Assembly (NCBI GenBank): GCA_913042035.1
Contig: CAJWIN010000003.1
Coordinates: 1-52,663 of the forward strand
Direction of reading: 5' to 3'
Source: an uncultured Gammaproteobacteria bacterium
GTDB taxonomy: Bacteria > Pseudomonadota > Gammaproteobacteria > Poriferisulfidales > GCA-002705445
Length of the DNA: 52,663 nucleotides
The translations under genes were made by a program, and so were the position numbers. The first letter of the stretch is position 1, and every line of letters begins with the position of its first letter. Positions 20,745 through 30,546 of the stretch are shown here, piece after piece. The notes beneath the pieces were generated by a model that worked only from the letters and a program-made list of their open reading frames with translations, was not told the origin of the DNA and searched no databases.

Positions 20745-21628
20745 TCGTTAAATATTCCTGTTGATATATATCTGTCACCGCGATCGCAGATAATTGAAAC
20801 AATGATTGCATTATTTTCTTTTTTTGCGACCTCAAGCGCTACCAAGGTAGTACCTCCGGATGAAGGACCTGAAAATATTCCCTCTTTTTTAGCTAACTCT
20901 CTAGTCATATTTTCAGCTTCTTTTTGCTTAATATATACAATTTCATCGATATTTTTTTCATCGTAAATTTTTGGTATATATTCTTTTGGCCACTTTCTTA
21001 TTCCTGGAATTGATGATCCCTCCTCAGGCTGAACGCCAATTATTTTTATTTCTGGGTTCATAGATTTAAGATATTTAGCCGTTCCAACTATTGTTCCTGT
21101 GGTCCCCATAGAGGCGACAAAATGAGTAACTTTTCCATCAGTATCTTTCCAAATTTCTGGTCCTGTTGAACTAACATGTGCCTCTGAATTATCTTCATTT
21201 GCAAATTGATTTAGCACATAGCCTTTTTTTTCACTTTGCATTTTTAGAGCCAAATCTCTGGCACCTTCCATTCCTTCTTGCTCTGTAACAAGCATTATAT
21301 TAGCTCCATATGCTGACATTGCCGCTCTTCTTTCTATGCTCATATTATCTGGCATAATTAAAATTAGTTTATAACCTTTAATCGCGCAAACCATTGCAAG
21401 TGCTATTCCTGTATTACCACTTGTTGCTTCGATTATAGTATCACCTAATTTTATAGCTCCTTTTTTCTCAGCGCTAGATATCATATTCATAGCCGCTCTA
21501 TCTTTAACTGATCCTGCAGGATTATCGCCTTCAAGTTTAACGAATAAGCGATTATTAGTTTTATTTAGTTTTTTTAATTCTACTAAGGGAGTATTCCCAA
21601 TTAAAGAACTTATGCTTTTTATATTCAT
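20741..21628 (-). CDS. cysM: Cysteine synthase B (O-acetylserine sulfhydrylase)
   Basis: 'LIGNTPLVELKKL', 'GDNPAGSVKDRAAMNMI', 'EATSGNTGIALAMVCAIKGYK', 'GTTGTIVG'. Confidence 0.93.
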   Translation of the reverse strand: MNIKSISSLIGNTPLVELKKLNKTNNRLFVKLEGDNPAGSVKDRAAMNMISSAEKKGAIKLGDTIIEATSGNTGIALAMVCAIKGYKLILIMPDNMSIERRAAMSAYGANIMLVTEQEGMEGARDLALKMQSEKKGYVLNQFANEDNSEAHVSSTGPEIWKDTDGKVTHFVASMGTTGTIVGTAKYLKSMNPEIKIIGVQPEEGSSIPGIRKWPKEYIPKIYDEKNIDEIVYIKQKEAENMTRELAKKEGIFSGPSSGGTTLVALEVAKKENNAIIVSIICDRGDRYISTGIFNE

Positions 21629-21630
21629 AT

Positions 21631-22008
21631 TTACTTAGTTAATATAAGTGCATTTGCAATTGCAAATTTTTTTTCGTCTGAAATTGTTAAATGTATAGTT
21701 TTGTCAAAATATTTTTCAAATTCTTTTTTTTTATTTAATTTTGCTATTGGTTTTCCGTATTCATCATTATGAACTGAAATATTTTTTAATAGATATCCAT
21801 TCAAAATTCCTATTCCAAAAGCTTTTCCAATTGCTTCTTTTGCTGCAAATCTTTTAGCTAAAAAGGATATTTTATTTTTAGATAAATCAAAACTTTTGAT
21901 TTCATTATCACTTAAAATTTTTTTCACAAACTTTCTATCATATTTCAAATATATTTTTTTTATTCTTTCGATATCTACTATGTCTACCCCGATTCCAAAT
22001 AAATTCAT
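21631..22008 (-). CDS. acpS: Holo-[acyl-carrier-protein] synthase
   Basis: 'FGIGVDIVDIERIKKI', 'FLAKRFAAKEAIGKAFG'. Confidence 0.95.
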   Translation of the reverse strand: MNLFGIGVDIVDIERIKKIYLKYDRKFVKKILSDNEIKSFDLSKNKISFLAKRFAAKEAIGKAFGIGILNGYLLKNISVHNDEYGKPIAKLNKKKEFEKYFDKTIHLTISDEKKFAIANALILTK

Positions 22009-22009
22009 A

Positions 22010-22726
22010 TTAATTACTCACGATTATATTTTTCATTTTATTTATTGCTTCTGCTAGACCAAGAAAAATTGATTCTGCTATTATAGAATGACCTATATTT
22101 AATTCATTTATATTGCTTATTCTAGCAATTTCTTTAACATTAGTATAATCAAGTCCGTGTCCAGCATTTACTATTAGAGATTTATTATGTGCATGATTTA
22201 CGGAATTTATAATTTGCTCTATATATTTTTTCTTGTCCAAATTATTTGCCTCAGCATATTTTCCAGTATGTAACTCTATTGCTCCAACATTTAACTCTTT
22301 TGCTAAATCAATAGTTTGTATGTCTGGTTCTATAAATAATGAAATTAATGATCCCGAATCCTTTAAATTATGAATTATGTTTTTTAAAGACTCGAAATTT
22401 TTTTTTACATCAAGCCCTCCCTCAGTGGTAAGTTCTTGTCTTTTTTCTGGAACAATACATACAAAGTCTGGTTTAACCTGATTTGCAATCTCACACATTT
22501 CTAGCGTAGGTGCCATTTCTAAGTTAAGTTTAGTTTTTATATGTTCTCTAGCAATTTTTATATCATTAAATTGAATATGTCTCCTGTCTTCCCTTAGATG
22601 CATAGTGATACTATCTGCACCACTATCCTCAGATATCTTTATTGCTTTAAGCATATCTGGGTATGGTGTATATCTTTGCTGCCTTATAGTAGCGACATGA
22701 TCTAAATTAACGCCAAGTTTTACCAT
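22010..22726 (-). CDS. pdxJ: Pyridoxine 5'-phosphate synthase
   Basis: 'LGVNLDHVATIRQQRYTPYPD', 'ITMHLREDRRHIQ', 'VNAGHGLDYTNV'. Confidence 0.97.
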   Translation of the reverse strand: MVKLGVNLDHVATIRQQRYTPYPDMLKAIKISEDSGADSITMHLREDRRHIQFNDIKIAREHIKTKLNLEMAPTLEMCEIANQVKPDFVCIVPEKRQELTTEGGLDVKKNFESLKNIIHNLKDSGSLISLFIEPDIQTIDLAKELNVGAIELHTGKYAEANNLDKKKYIEQIINSVNHAHNKSLIVNAGHGLDYTNVKEIARISNINELNIGHSIIAESIFLGLAEAINKMKNIIVSN

Positions 22727-22737
22727 ATTTTTTCCTT

Positions 22738-23421
22738 TTAATTTAACGAAATGTATTTAAGTATTTCTCTTGTTTTGATTTTTTTTGGCTGTATATAATA
22801 ATCTATTAGTCTTTTCATTAATACCCTTGATTCCTTAATACTTTTACTATTGTAAGCATGCCTACCTGATAAGGCCATTAAGGTTTCTCCAGAGTAAAAT
22901 TCTTTGAGGTTGGAGGTTACTTTGGGGCCAAAATTAGGTATGTATGTGTATTTTTTTGCAGAATCAATTATTTTTCCGTCCGAGTCATAATCAAAGGTTA
23001 AATAATGTCCAGTTAAAATCAATATTCCAATTTCATAATCATTGAGATTGACAAGGATATTATCAGAATTTTTTAAATTTCGTAAACTACTATTATAATG
23101 ATCATATAATTTTTCAATTTGATATTCGTTTCTTGTTAGGTAGTGCATTATTTCATTATAATACATACCAATTACATTATGCGTTGGAGACAAATCAAGT
23201 CTATCAATTGATTCGTAATCTCTAATAAATTTTATATCGCTTTTTCCAGACCAATTTATTTTATAGGGGCTAAAAAGCTCTAGGGAATTTTTTTTCTTAT
23301 TTGTTTTTATGCCCTTATGAATTAAAGTAATTTTTCCGTAATCTTTAGCAATAGCATCATAAATATTACTAGATTCTCGATATGGGGTAATTTTTATTAT
23401 ATAAATTTCAGATGTATGCAT
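22738..23421 (-). CDS. recO: DNA repair protein RecO
   Basis: 'YRESSNIYDAIAKDYGKITLIHKGIK', length, position between pdxJ and era. Confidence 0.85.
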   Translation of the reverse strand: MHTSEIYIIKITPYRESSNIYDAIAKDYGKITLIHKGIKTNKKKNSLELFSPYKINWSGKSDIKFIRDYESIDRLDLSPTHNVIGMYYNEIMHYLTRNEYQIEKLYDHYNSSLRNLKNSDNILVNLNDYEIGILILTGHYLTFDYDSDGKIIDSAKKYTYIPNFGPKVTSNLKEFYSGETLMALSGRHAYNSKSIKESRVLMKRLIDYYIQPKKIKTREILKYISLN

Positions 23422-24300
23422 TTAGCTATATGAATTAAGAATTGAGTCTGTATTCTTCCATTTTGGATCGTATTTAACAAATATTTTTAAATAAACTTTC
23501 TTCTTAAAAAAATTTTCAGAATTAATCCTAGCCATTTTGCTTATTTTTACAAGCATTGATCCATTTTTTCCAACTACAATACTCAAATGACTTTTTTTCT
23601 TTAAATATACTGTTGATGCTATTGATACAATATCTTTTTCTTTATCAAGTTTATTAATTTCAACATGCAAAGAGTATGGCAATTCAACCGAAAGGTGTTT
23701 AATGCATGCTTCTCTGATATATTCTGCTACAAAAAATTCATTAGAATTGTGGCTTAAAATGTCTTGGTAAATATTCTTATTATTTTTTGGAAGGTAAGAT
23801 TTGATTAATTTCTTCAAATTAATAATATTGCTTGAATTCTTAGCACTTATTGGAATTATTTCGTTATATACATCAGTGATCTCTATTGGAATTTGAGAAA
23901 GTATTTTTGGAAGATTTTTCCTTTTATTATCTAAATCAACCTTATTTAGAACAAGTATTTTTGGTAAGTCTGTTGCACTAATATTCTCAATGACTTTAAT
24001 ATCATCTTTATCAATTTTAAAGTAATTAACTACATGTAATATTACATCTGCTTCAATCAATGTAGATAATGCATTCCTATTTAATATTTTATTAAAATCT
24101 TTTTTAATATTAAAGTTTAACCCTGGTGTATCAACAAATAAATAGCTTGTGTCATCTTCGTTTAATACTGCGTCTATTTTATGCCTAGTTGTCTGTGGTT
24201 TACTTGTTGCGCCTGCCAAATGTTTTTTAATGAGCATATTAAATAAAGTTGACTTACCTACGTTGGGCTTTCCAATTATTGAAATATTTCCACTACTCAT
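23422..24300 (-). CDS. era: GTPase Era
   Basis: 'ISIIGKPNVGKSTLFNMLIKKHLAGATSKPQTTRHKI', 'VDTPGLN', 'LNKVDL', C-terminal KH domain. Confidence 0.96.
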   Translation of the reverse strand: MSSGNISIIGKPNVGKSTLFNMLIKKHLAGATSKPQTTRHKIDAVLNEDDTSYLFVDTPGLNFNIKKDFNKILNRNALSTLIEADVILHVVNYFKIDKDDIKVIENISATDLPKILVLNKVDLDNKRKNLPKILSQIPIEITDVYNEIIPISAKNSSNIINLKKLIKSYLPKNNKNIYQDILSHNSNEFFVAEYIREACIKHLSVELPYSLHVEINKLDKEKDIVSIASTVYLKKKSHLSIVVGKNGSMLVKISKMARINSENFFKKKVYLKIFVKYDPKWKNTDSILNSYS

Positions 24301-24976
24301 CTTTTTTAAAAATTTCTGAAATTTTATTTAAAGCTTTACTTGCAGCCTCTTGCTGAGATTTTCTTTTATTGCTTCCTAAACCCTCCTCACAAATATTATA
24401 TACTTTAATACTACAAGATGTCTTAAAGCTTATATTATTATTTAAATTTATCTCTGTGGTATCATAGTCTGGAAGATCATAGTTATGAGATTGCAAAATT
24501 TCCTGAAGTTTTGTTTTAGAATCTTTTAGATCATCATTATTTGGAAGCGAACTCATTGAATCCTTAAACACATTATGAACAAACTTTGTCGCAGAATCTA
24601 TGCCCTCAACTAGATAAACTACACCTATTATTGCCTCTAGTGCATCTGCAATTATAGATTCTCTTCTGTGACCCCCACTTTTTCTTTCTCCATCCCCTAA
24701 AATAACTTTATCACCAAGATTATGAAATTTTGCTATTTTATACAGACTTTCCTTTCTAACTAAATATGATCTCTTTCTGCTCAATGCACCTTCATCGTCA
24801 TTGGGATAATTTTTATAAAGGTATTCAGCGATAACAAATCCTAAAACGGAATCTCCAAAAAATTCTAGGCGTTCATTATTTTTACTACTGGCGCTTCTGT
24901 GTGTTAACGAATCTTTATATAATTTTGAATTTATAATTTCTTTAGATAATAATTTTTCAATATCAGATTTATTCAT
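24293..24976 (-). CDS. rnc: Ribonuclease III
   Basis: 'LTHRSASSKNNERLEFFGDSVLGFVIAEYLY', 'ADALEAIIGVVYL', dsRBD at C-terminus. Confidence 0.96.
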   Translation of the reverse strand: MNKSDIEKLLSKEIINSKLYKDSLTHRSASSKNNERLEFFGDSVLGFVIAEYLYKNYPNDDEGALSRKRSYLVRKESLYKIAKFHNLGDKVILGDGERKSGGHRRESIIADALEAIIGVVYLVEGIDSATKFVHNVFKDSMSSLPNNDDLKDSKTKLQEILQSHNYDLPDYDTTEINLNNNISFKTSCSIKVYNICEEGLGSNKRKSQQEAASKALNKISEIFKKDE

Positions 24977-24983
24977 GTAATAA

Positions 24984-25745
24984 TTATTTTATAGAATTAC
25001 CAATCCTATTATATTTTAAACTAAAGTTTTTGCTATTAAAACTCATCCATATCAAGAATGCTTCTCCAACAAGATTTTCTTCGGGTACAAAACCCCAGTA
25101 TCTACTATCACTGCTATGATCTCTATTATCGCCCATAACAAAGTAATTTTTTTCAGGAACTTCAAATTCATGATCATTCGCTGGGCTCATATTATCATTT
25201 AAAATATTATATTTTTTGTTATCTTGATTTTCTATAAATATATCCAATTCTGTTCTTCCAAAATCATCTATGTACTGATGTGTTATTTGTCTATTTTTTT
25301 TATACTCAATATTATTTACGTAAACCTTCTTGTTTATATATTTTATTTTATCTCCTGGAATCCCAATAACTCTTTTTATAAAATTGATTTTTTCGTTTGC
25401 AGGATATCTGAAAACAACTACATCTCCTCTTTGAGGTTTTGATATTTCAATTACTTGCGTTTTTGTAATTGGTAATTTTATTCCATACTCATATTTATTT
25501 ACGAGTATATAATCTCCAATTAGTAATGTTGGTAGCATTGAGCCAGATGGTATTCGAAATGGCTCAGCCAAAAAAGATCTTAAAAATAGAACAATAAGAA
25601 GTATAGGTAAAAATGATTTTGCCTGCCTATTAAGCCACTCAAAAATTTTATTTTTTTTATTTACATTTTTTTTATTTAGAAATATAAATAAAAAACTGAC
25701 AAAAATTAATAAAACTAATATAAACTCTAGATCTATACTATTCAT
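24984..25745 (-). CDS. lepB: Signal peptidase I
   Basis: 'FRIPSGSMLPTLLIGDYILVNKYEYG', 'GDVVVFRYP', 'IKRVIGIPGDKI', 'MGDNRDHSSDSRYWGFVPEENLVG'. Confidence 0.96.
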   Translation of the reverse strand: MNSIDLEFILVLLIFVSFLFIFLNKKNVNKKNKIFEWLNRQAKSFLPILLIVLFLRSFLAEPFRIPSGSMLPTLLIGDYILVNKYEYGIKLPITKTQVIEISKPQRGDVVVFRYPANEKINFIKRVIGIPGDKIKYINKKVYVNNIEYKKNRQITHQYIDDFGRTELDIFIENQDNKKYNILNDNMSPANDHEFEVPEKNYFVMGDNRDHSSDSRYWGFVPEENLVGEAFLIWMSFNSKNFSLKYNRIGNSIK

Positions 25746-25776
25746 TTATGTTTTCTTCAAATAAATTAAGTGATTA

Positions 25777-26136
25777 TTAATCTTTTTTTAGAACTGTAAG
25801 AACATCTTCTAATTCAGATACTAGTTGATTTACTAATTGCGAAGACAAGTTATTATCATTACTTACATCATCTCCTAATAGTTTCTTTCTAGCCCCTTCT
25901 ATTGTATAACCTTGCTCATACAAAAGGCTTCTGATTTGCCTTATCAATAAAACGTCATGCCTTTGATAATATCTTCTATTTCCTCTTCTTTTTGCAGGTG
26001 ATAGAGATGGAAATTCTTGTTCCCAATATCTTAAAACGTGAGATTTTACATCACATAACTCACTTACCTCGCCAATTGTAAAATACCTTTTGCTAGGGAT
26101 TGATTCGTTATGTTTTCCGTTACTCACTAAATGCAT
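25777..26136 (-). CDS. MerR family transcriptional regulator
   Basis: '[71 protein letters not shown]'; conserved downstream of ihfA in gammaproteobacteria. Confidence 0.92.
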   Translation of the reverse strand: MHLVSNGKHNESIPSKRYFTIGEVSELCDVKSHVLRYWEQEFPSLSPAKRRGNRRYYQRHDVLLIRQIRSLLYEQGYTIEGARKKLLGDDVSNDNNLSSQLVNQLVSELEDVLTVLKKD

Positions 26137-26416
26137 TATTTTCTACTCTAGATTTTAATTTCTGTCCAGCCCTAAAAGTTACAACTCTTCTTGGGCTGAT
26201 TGTCACGTCCTCGCCTGTTTTTGGATTCCTTCCTGGACGCTCTTTTTTATCTCTTAAAATAAAATTTCCAAAGCCAGAAATTTTTACATCTAATCCAGAA
26301 ATTAATGTTTCTGATATTTCATTAAAGAAAATTTCTACAAATTCTTTCGCTTCTCTTTTATTTAAGCCTAACTCTTCGTATAAAGTGTCAGCTATTTCAG
26401 CTTTTGTAAGTGCCAT
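26120..26416 (-). CDS. ihfA: Integration host factor subunit alpha
   Basis: '[33 protein letters not shown]', '[41 protein letters not shown]'. Confidence 0.95.
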   Translation of the reverse strand: MALTKAEIADTLYEELGLNKREAKEFVEIFFNEISETLISGLDVKISGFGNFILRDKKERPGRNPKTGEDVTISPRRVVTFRAGQKLKSRVENNAFSE

Positions 26417-26431
26417 TAATATACCTAAGTA

Positions 26432-28393
26432 TTATTTTCTTAATTCTATTTTAAATTCATCTTCAAGACTTTTTACAATTTTTCCAACATATATATCAGC
26501 TTCTTCATGCGTAAGTGTTTTTGCATCATCTTGAAAAATAAAAGCCAAACCTAAGCTTTTTTTCCCTTTCGGGACATTTTTTCCTATATACAAATCAAAG
26601 AGTAATATTTTTTTTAAAGAATGTACATTAATTTTTTGTATTAATTCTAAAATACTTTGATATTCAATATTAACGTCTATTAAGAAGGATAAGTCCCTTC
26701 TAATATATGGCAATTTAGAGTAATGAACAAACTTTTCCTTTAAATTATTTTCAATTTTACTTATTAAGTGATTAATAGATAGTGTTAGTGTTATGTACTT
26801 TGACTTATTATCAATTATTTCTTTAATTTGATAATCAAAGTCACTTTTTGCTAGTCCAAAAATTCTAGAAAGATCTTCTACTATCGTTGTCATATCGTAT
26901 TTATCAAATTTTCTATTTTTAGATGACCAATTTTCGTCATATCTATCCCCATGTACAACACAAGATAGAACTTGATTGACATCTTCATCAAATACATTGC
27001 TTATCTCAAAAAATCTGTGAGAATTTTCAGCATTTACATTATTATTAAATTGAATATTCTTTATTAGTGACGAAACTAAATTACTTCTAAGTTTATTTTG
27101 TTCAGTACTCATAAAGTTTGAAATTCTCATGTGTTTTTCAAAATTATTATTTTTCCAATCATTGTTTTCAAGCAAATCATCATTTACAAAAGAGTAATTT
27201 ATACATTCAGAATAACTATTTTTATAAAAATATTGTTTAATTTCATTAATTATCTCAAAAGGGAGATATTTTTTGTTTGGAGCGATACTTAATTTTTCAG
27301 AGGAGACTGGAATATTATCGTATCCATACAACCTAGCAACTTCTTCAACATAATCTGCATGTATAGACAAGTCGTATCTATAACTTGGGTTCGTTACTGA
27401 GTTATTTTTTTTATTGTATTTGCATCCGATTGATAATAGTAATTCTATAATCTCAGTATCTTGAATATTTATACCTATCTGACTTCTTATTTTTTCAAAA
27501 TTTAATTCAACCTCAGAAGAAGCTGGAAGCAAAGTCACATCTTCAATAATGTTAATGTCTGAAAACTCACATATTTTTATTTCATAAATAATATCAATAA
27601 ATCTATTTAACGCTTTATTTGGTAGTTCAAAATCAACTCCTCTCTCAAATCTATGTGAGGATTCTGTTTGTAATTTTAATTTTCTTGCTTTATTTGCAAG
27701 CAATTTTGGATTAAAAAAAGCACTTTCTATAATTATATTTTTCGTTTTCTTAGTTACAGCAGAATCCTGAGATCCAATTATGCCCGCTAAAGATATTATG
27801 TTTTTTGAGTCAGAGACAACAATATTTTCTGAGGTTAATTTATATTCTATTCCGTCTAAAGCTTTAAAGGATTCATTTTGTTTCGCATATCTTATACTTA
27901 TATCACCTGAAATTTTATCAGCATCATAGGCATGCATTGGCTGTCCCAAATCTATCATTAAATAATTAAGCAAATCTACAATTGGGTGAATTGATTTTAT
28001 TCCAATATTTTGCAATCTTTTACTAATAATTTCTGGCAAAGCACATTCAGAATTAATATTCTTTAAATAAATATATTCGTATCTCGGACATAATTCCTTA
28101 TTTGTTATATTGAAATTTATTTTTGAATTTTCACAATAATCATAGGAAACATTATTTTCTTTAATTATTTGTTCTTTATATTTCTTATTAATGCTTTTAA
28201 GTTCTCTGGAGATTCCAGAAACTGATAGGCAGTCAGATCTATTAGGTGTCAAGTCGATATCTATAAGTTCATCGTTGTTAATTTTAGATATTTCGTCAAC
28301 CTCAAGTCCAGCCATTGTTAATTCATGACAAATTTCTTCTATGCTTCCAGAAGTTTCCAAATGATCATCAAGCCAGCTTTTCGTAATTTTCAT
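26432..28393 (-). CDS. pheT: Phenylalanine--tRNA ligase beta subunit (appears to lack the N-terminal tRNA-binding EMAP-like domain)
   Basis: 'TKSWLDDHL', 'IDLTPNRSDCLSVSGISREL', 'LARLYGYDNIPVS'-like; 653 aa; next to pheS. Confidence 0.94.
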   Translation of the reverse strand: MKITKSWLDDHLETSGSIEEICHELTMAGLEVDEISKINNDELIDIDLTPNRSDCLSVSGISRELKSINKKYKEQIIKENNVSYDYCENSKINFNITNKELCPRYEYIYLKNINSECALPEIISKRLQNIGIKSIHPIVDLLNYLMIDLGQPMHAYDADKISGDISIRYAKQNESFKALDGIEYKLTSENIVVSDSKNIISLAGIIGSQDSAVTKKTKNIIIESAFFNPKLLANKARKLKLQTESSHRFERGVDFELPNKALNRFIDIIYEIKICEFSDINIIEDVTLLPASSEVELNFEKIRSQIGINIQDTEIIELLLSIGCKYNKKNNSVTNPSYRYDLSIHADYVEEVARLYGYDNIPVSSEKLSIAPNKKYLPFEIINEIKQYFYKNSYSECINYSFVNDDLLENNDWKNNNFEKHMRISNFMSTEQNKLRSNLVSSLIKNIQFNNNVNAENSHRFFEISNVFDEDVNQVLSCVVHGDRYDENWSSKNRKFDKYDMTTIVEDLSRIFGLAKSDFDYQIKEIIDNKSKYITLTLSINHLISKIENNLKEKFVHYSKLPYIRRDLSFLIDVNIEYQSILELIQKINVHSLKKILLFDLYIGKNVPKGKKSLGLAFIFQDDAKTLTHEEADIYVGKIVKSLEDEFKIELRK

Positions 28394-28396
28394 ATT

Positions 28397-29410
28397 CTAC
28401 ATTCTCTGAAATTGCTTTAAAAATCTTAAATCATTTTCATAAAATAATCTTAAATCTGTGATACCTAGCTTAAGCATAGCTAATCTCTCTACTCCTAATC
28501 CAAATGCGTAACCACTATAAATAGATGAATCAATTTTAGCCATATCAAGTACGTTAGGATGAACCATTCCACAACCCAAAATTTCTAACCAATTTTTATT
28601 GCCTTTGGAATCTACATACTCGATATCTACTTCAGCGGAAGGCTCTGTAAATGGAAAATATGATGGTCTAAATCTAATCTTTAAGTCGTCTTGCTCAAAA
28701 AAACTTTTTAAAAAAATATTAATAATTGACTTTAAATTAGAAAAGGAGACTTCTTTGTCGATATATAGACCCTCAATTTGATGAAACATTGGTGTATGTG
28801 TTATGTCAGAATCTTTCCTATATACTTTTCCAGGAGCAATTATTCTAATAGGGGGGTCTTGTTGATCCATTGTTCTAACCTGCACTGAAGAAGTGTGAGT
28901 TCTTAGCAAGAAATTATTATCAAGATAAAATGTATCATGCATTGCTCTAGCTGGATGTGATTCAGGAATATTTAATGCTGAGAAGTTATGAAATTCATCT
29001 TCAACTTCTGGTCCCTCAACACATTCAAATTTTAGAGACTCAAAAATCTCAATCGATTTACCCATTATCTTGGTTATTGGATGAATGCTACCAACAGATG
29101 ATGATCTGCCAGGCATTGTTAAATCAAATTCGTCTTTGGAATTAATCGAAACTTTACTAAGCAATGCTTTTCTTTCTTCTAGAATACTATTTATAGCGTT
29201 TTTGACATTATTTAAACTTTTACCAGCTATAGCCTTCTCCTCAGAATTTAATTCTGAGAGCGATTTCATGAAACTGTTTAGTGAACTTTTTTTACCAAGA
29301 AATTTGACCCTCATTGACTCTAGTTCATCTAAGTTATTGACGGCTTTAATTGATTTTGTTGCTTCTTCTAGAACTTTTTTTAAATCGTTTTTTAAAGTAT
29401 TGCCAGACAT
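28397..29410 (-). CDS. pheS: Phenylalanine--tRNA ligase alpha subunit
   Basis: 'GSIHPITKIM', 'DTFYLDNNFLLRTHTSSVQVRTM', 'FRPSYFPFTEPSAEVDI', 'GLGVERLAMLK'. Confidence 0.97.
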   Translation of the reverse strand: MSGNTLKNDLKKVLEEATKSIKAVNNLDELESMRVKFLGKKSSLNSFMKSLSELNSEEKAIAGKSLNNVKNAINSILEERKALLSKVSINSKDEFDLTMPGRSSSVGSIHPITKIMGKSIEIFESLKFECVEGPEVEDEFHNFSALNIPESHPARAMHDTFYLDNNFLLRTHTSSVQVRTMDQQDPPIRIIAPGKVYRKDSDITHTPMFHQIEGLYIDKEVSFSNLKSIINIFLKSFFEQDDLKIRFRPSYFPFTEPSAEVDIEYVDSKGNKNWLEILGCGMVHPNVLDMAKIDSSIYSGYAFGLGVERLAMLKLGITDLRLFYENDLRFLKQFQRM

Positions 29411-29769
29411 TATGCTGCAAGTTGTGACTTCGCTTCTTTTGCAATTGCAGCAAAAGTTTCAATATCATTCATTGCTAAATCCGCGAGAATTTTTCTATCT
29501 ATTTCAATTTCTGCTTTACTCAACCCATTAATTAAAGAACTATAACTGAGGTCATACATTCTAGCAGCCGCATTAATTCTTACTATCCATAAAGCTCTAA
29601 AAGTTCTCTTTTTTTGTTTCCTGTCTCTGTAAGCATACTGCCCAGCTTTAGTTACAGCTTGTGTAGCAACCCTATATATGTTTTTTCTTGCACCATAATA
29701 GCCTTTTGCTTTTGCTTTAACTTTCTTATGTCTTGCATGTGCAATAACGCCTCTTTTTACTCTTGACAT
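29410..29769 (-). CDS. rplT: 50S ribosomal protein L20
   Basis: '[35 protein letters not shown]'. Confidence 0.98.
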   Translation of the reverse strand: MSRVKRGVIAHARHKKVKAKAKGYYGARKNIYRVATQAVTKAGQYAYRDRKQKKRTFRALWIVRINAAARMYDLSYSSLINGLSKAEIEIDRKILADLAMNDIETFAAIAKEAKSQLAA

Positions 29770-29786
29770 CTTTTACTTACTCCAAA

Positions 29787-29984
29787 TTAAATATAAGGCA
29801 GCAATTTTTTAACTGCTGGTGTATCAACTTTTTCAACTAAATCAGGGGATCTTAAAGAACGTTTACGCTTTGTACTTTTTTTTGTCAGGATATGTCTTAA
29901 ATGCGATCTTTTGCACTTAAATTTTCCTGAGGAAGTTGCTTTAAATCTTTTTGCAGCACCCCTATTTGTTTTTAACTTTGGCAT
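29787..29984 (-). CDS. rpmI: 50S ribosomal protein L35
   Basis: '[23 protein letters not shown]...[15 protein letters not shown]'. Confidence 0.98.
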   Translation of the reverse strand: MPKLKTNRGAAKRFKATSSGKFKCKRSHLRHILTKKSTKRKRSLRSPDLVEKVDTPAVKKLLPYI

Positions 29985-29999
29985 TTTCTTTCCTTTTTT

Positions 30000-30515
30000 T
30001 TATTTTCTTGGCGCAATAACCATAACTATTTGTCTACCTTCAAATTTTGGGCTTTGCTCAACTTCCGCAACGTCCTCTAAATCTTTTTCTATCCTCTCAA
30101 CTTGCTTCATTCCTAATTCTTTGTGAGCAAGCTCTCTTCCTCTAAATCTAATAGTAATTTTTGCTTTATCACCATCAGTTATAAATCTTCTTAAATTTGT
30201 AAGTTTTGTTTGGTAATCATTTTCTTCAGTACCAGGCCTTAACTTAATCTCTTTAACTTGCTGTTGCTTTTGTTTCTTTTTTGCTTGTTGAGCTTTTTTA
30301 TTTTGCTCAAATCTAAATTTCCCATAGTTCATTACTTTACACACTGGCGGCTTTGCATTTGGTGTTACTTCTACCAAATCAAGATCTGCTTCCTTTGCAA
30401 TTTCTAGTGCGTCATTTATTTTAACAACTCCTAGATTCTCTCCTTCTACTCCGATTAATCTAACCTCAGGGGTTTTAATACTCTGATTAAGTCTTGTATA
30501 TTTGTCTGAACTAAT
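30000..30515 (-). CDS. infC: Translation initiation factor IF-3, ATT start codon (the ORF track truncates it at 30377)
   Basis: Frame extends upstream as '[60 protein letters not shown]' preceded by AGGAG; 516 nt in frame. Confidence 0.95.
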   Translation of the reverse strand: MSSDKYTRLNQSIKTPEVRLIGVEGENLGVVKINDALEIAKEADLDLVEVTPNAKPPVCKVMNYGKFRFEQNKKAQQAKKKQKQQQVKEIKLRPGTEENDYQTKLTNLRRFITDGDKAKITIRFRGRELAHKELGMKQVERIEKDLEDVAEVEQSPKFEGRQIVMVIAPRK

Positions 30516-30546
30516 TTCTACTCTCCTATTATATACTAAATTATTA

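Noticed and set aside
25777-26136. MerR regulator as part of a mobile metal-resistance element
   Set aside because: ihfA-merR adjacency is a conserved chromosomal arrangement in gammaproteobacteria; no transposase nearby.
30000-30377. N-terminally truncated IF3 as a pseudogene
   Set aside because: The frame continues to an ATT start with Shine-Dalgarno; the truncation is an ORF-calling artefact.
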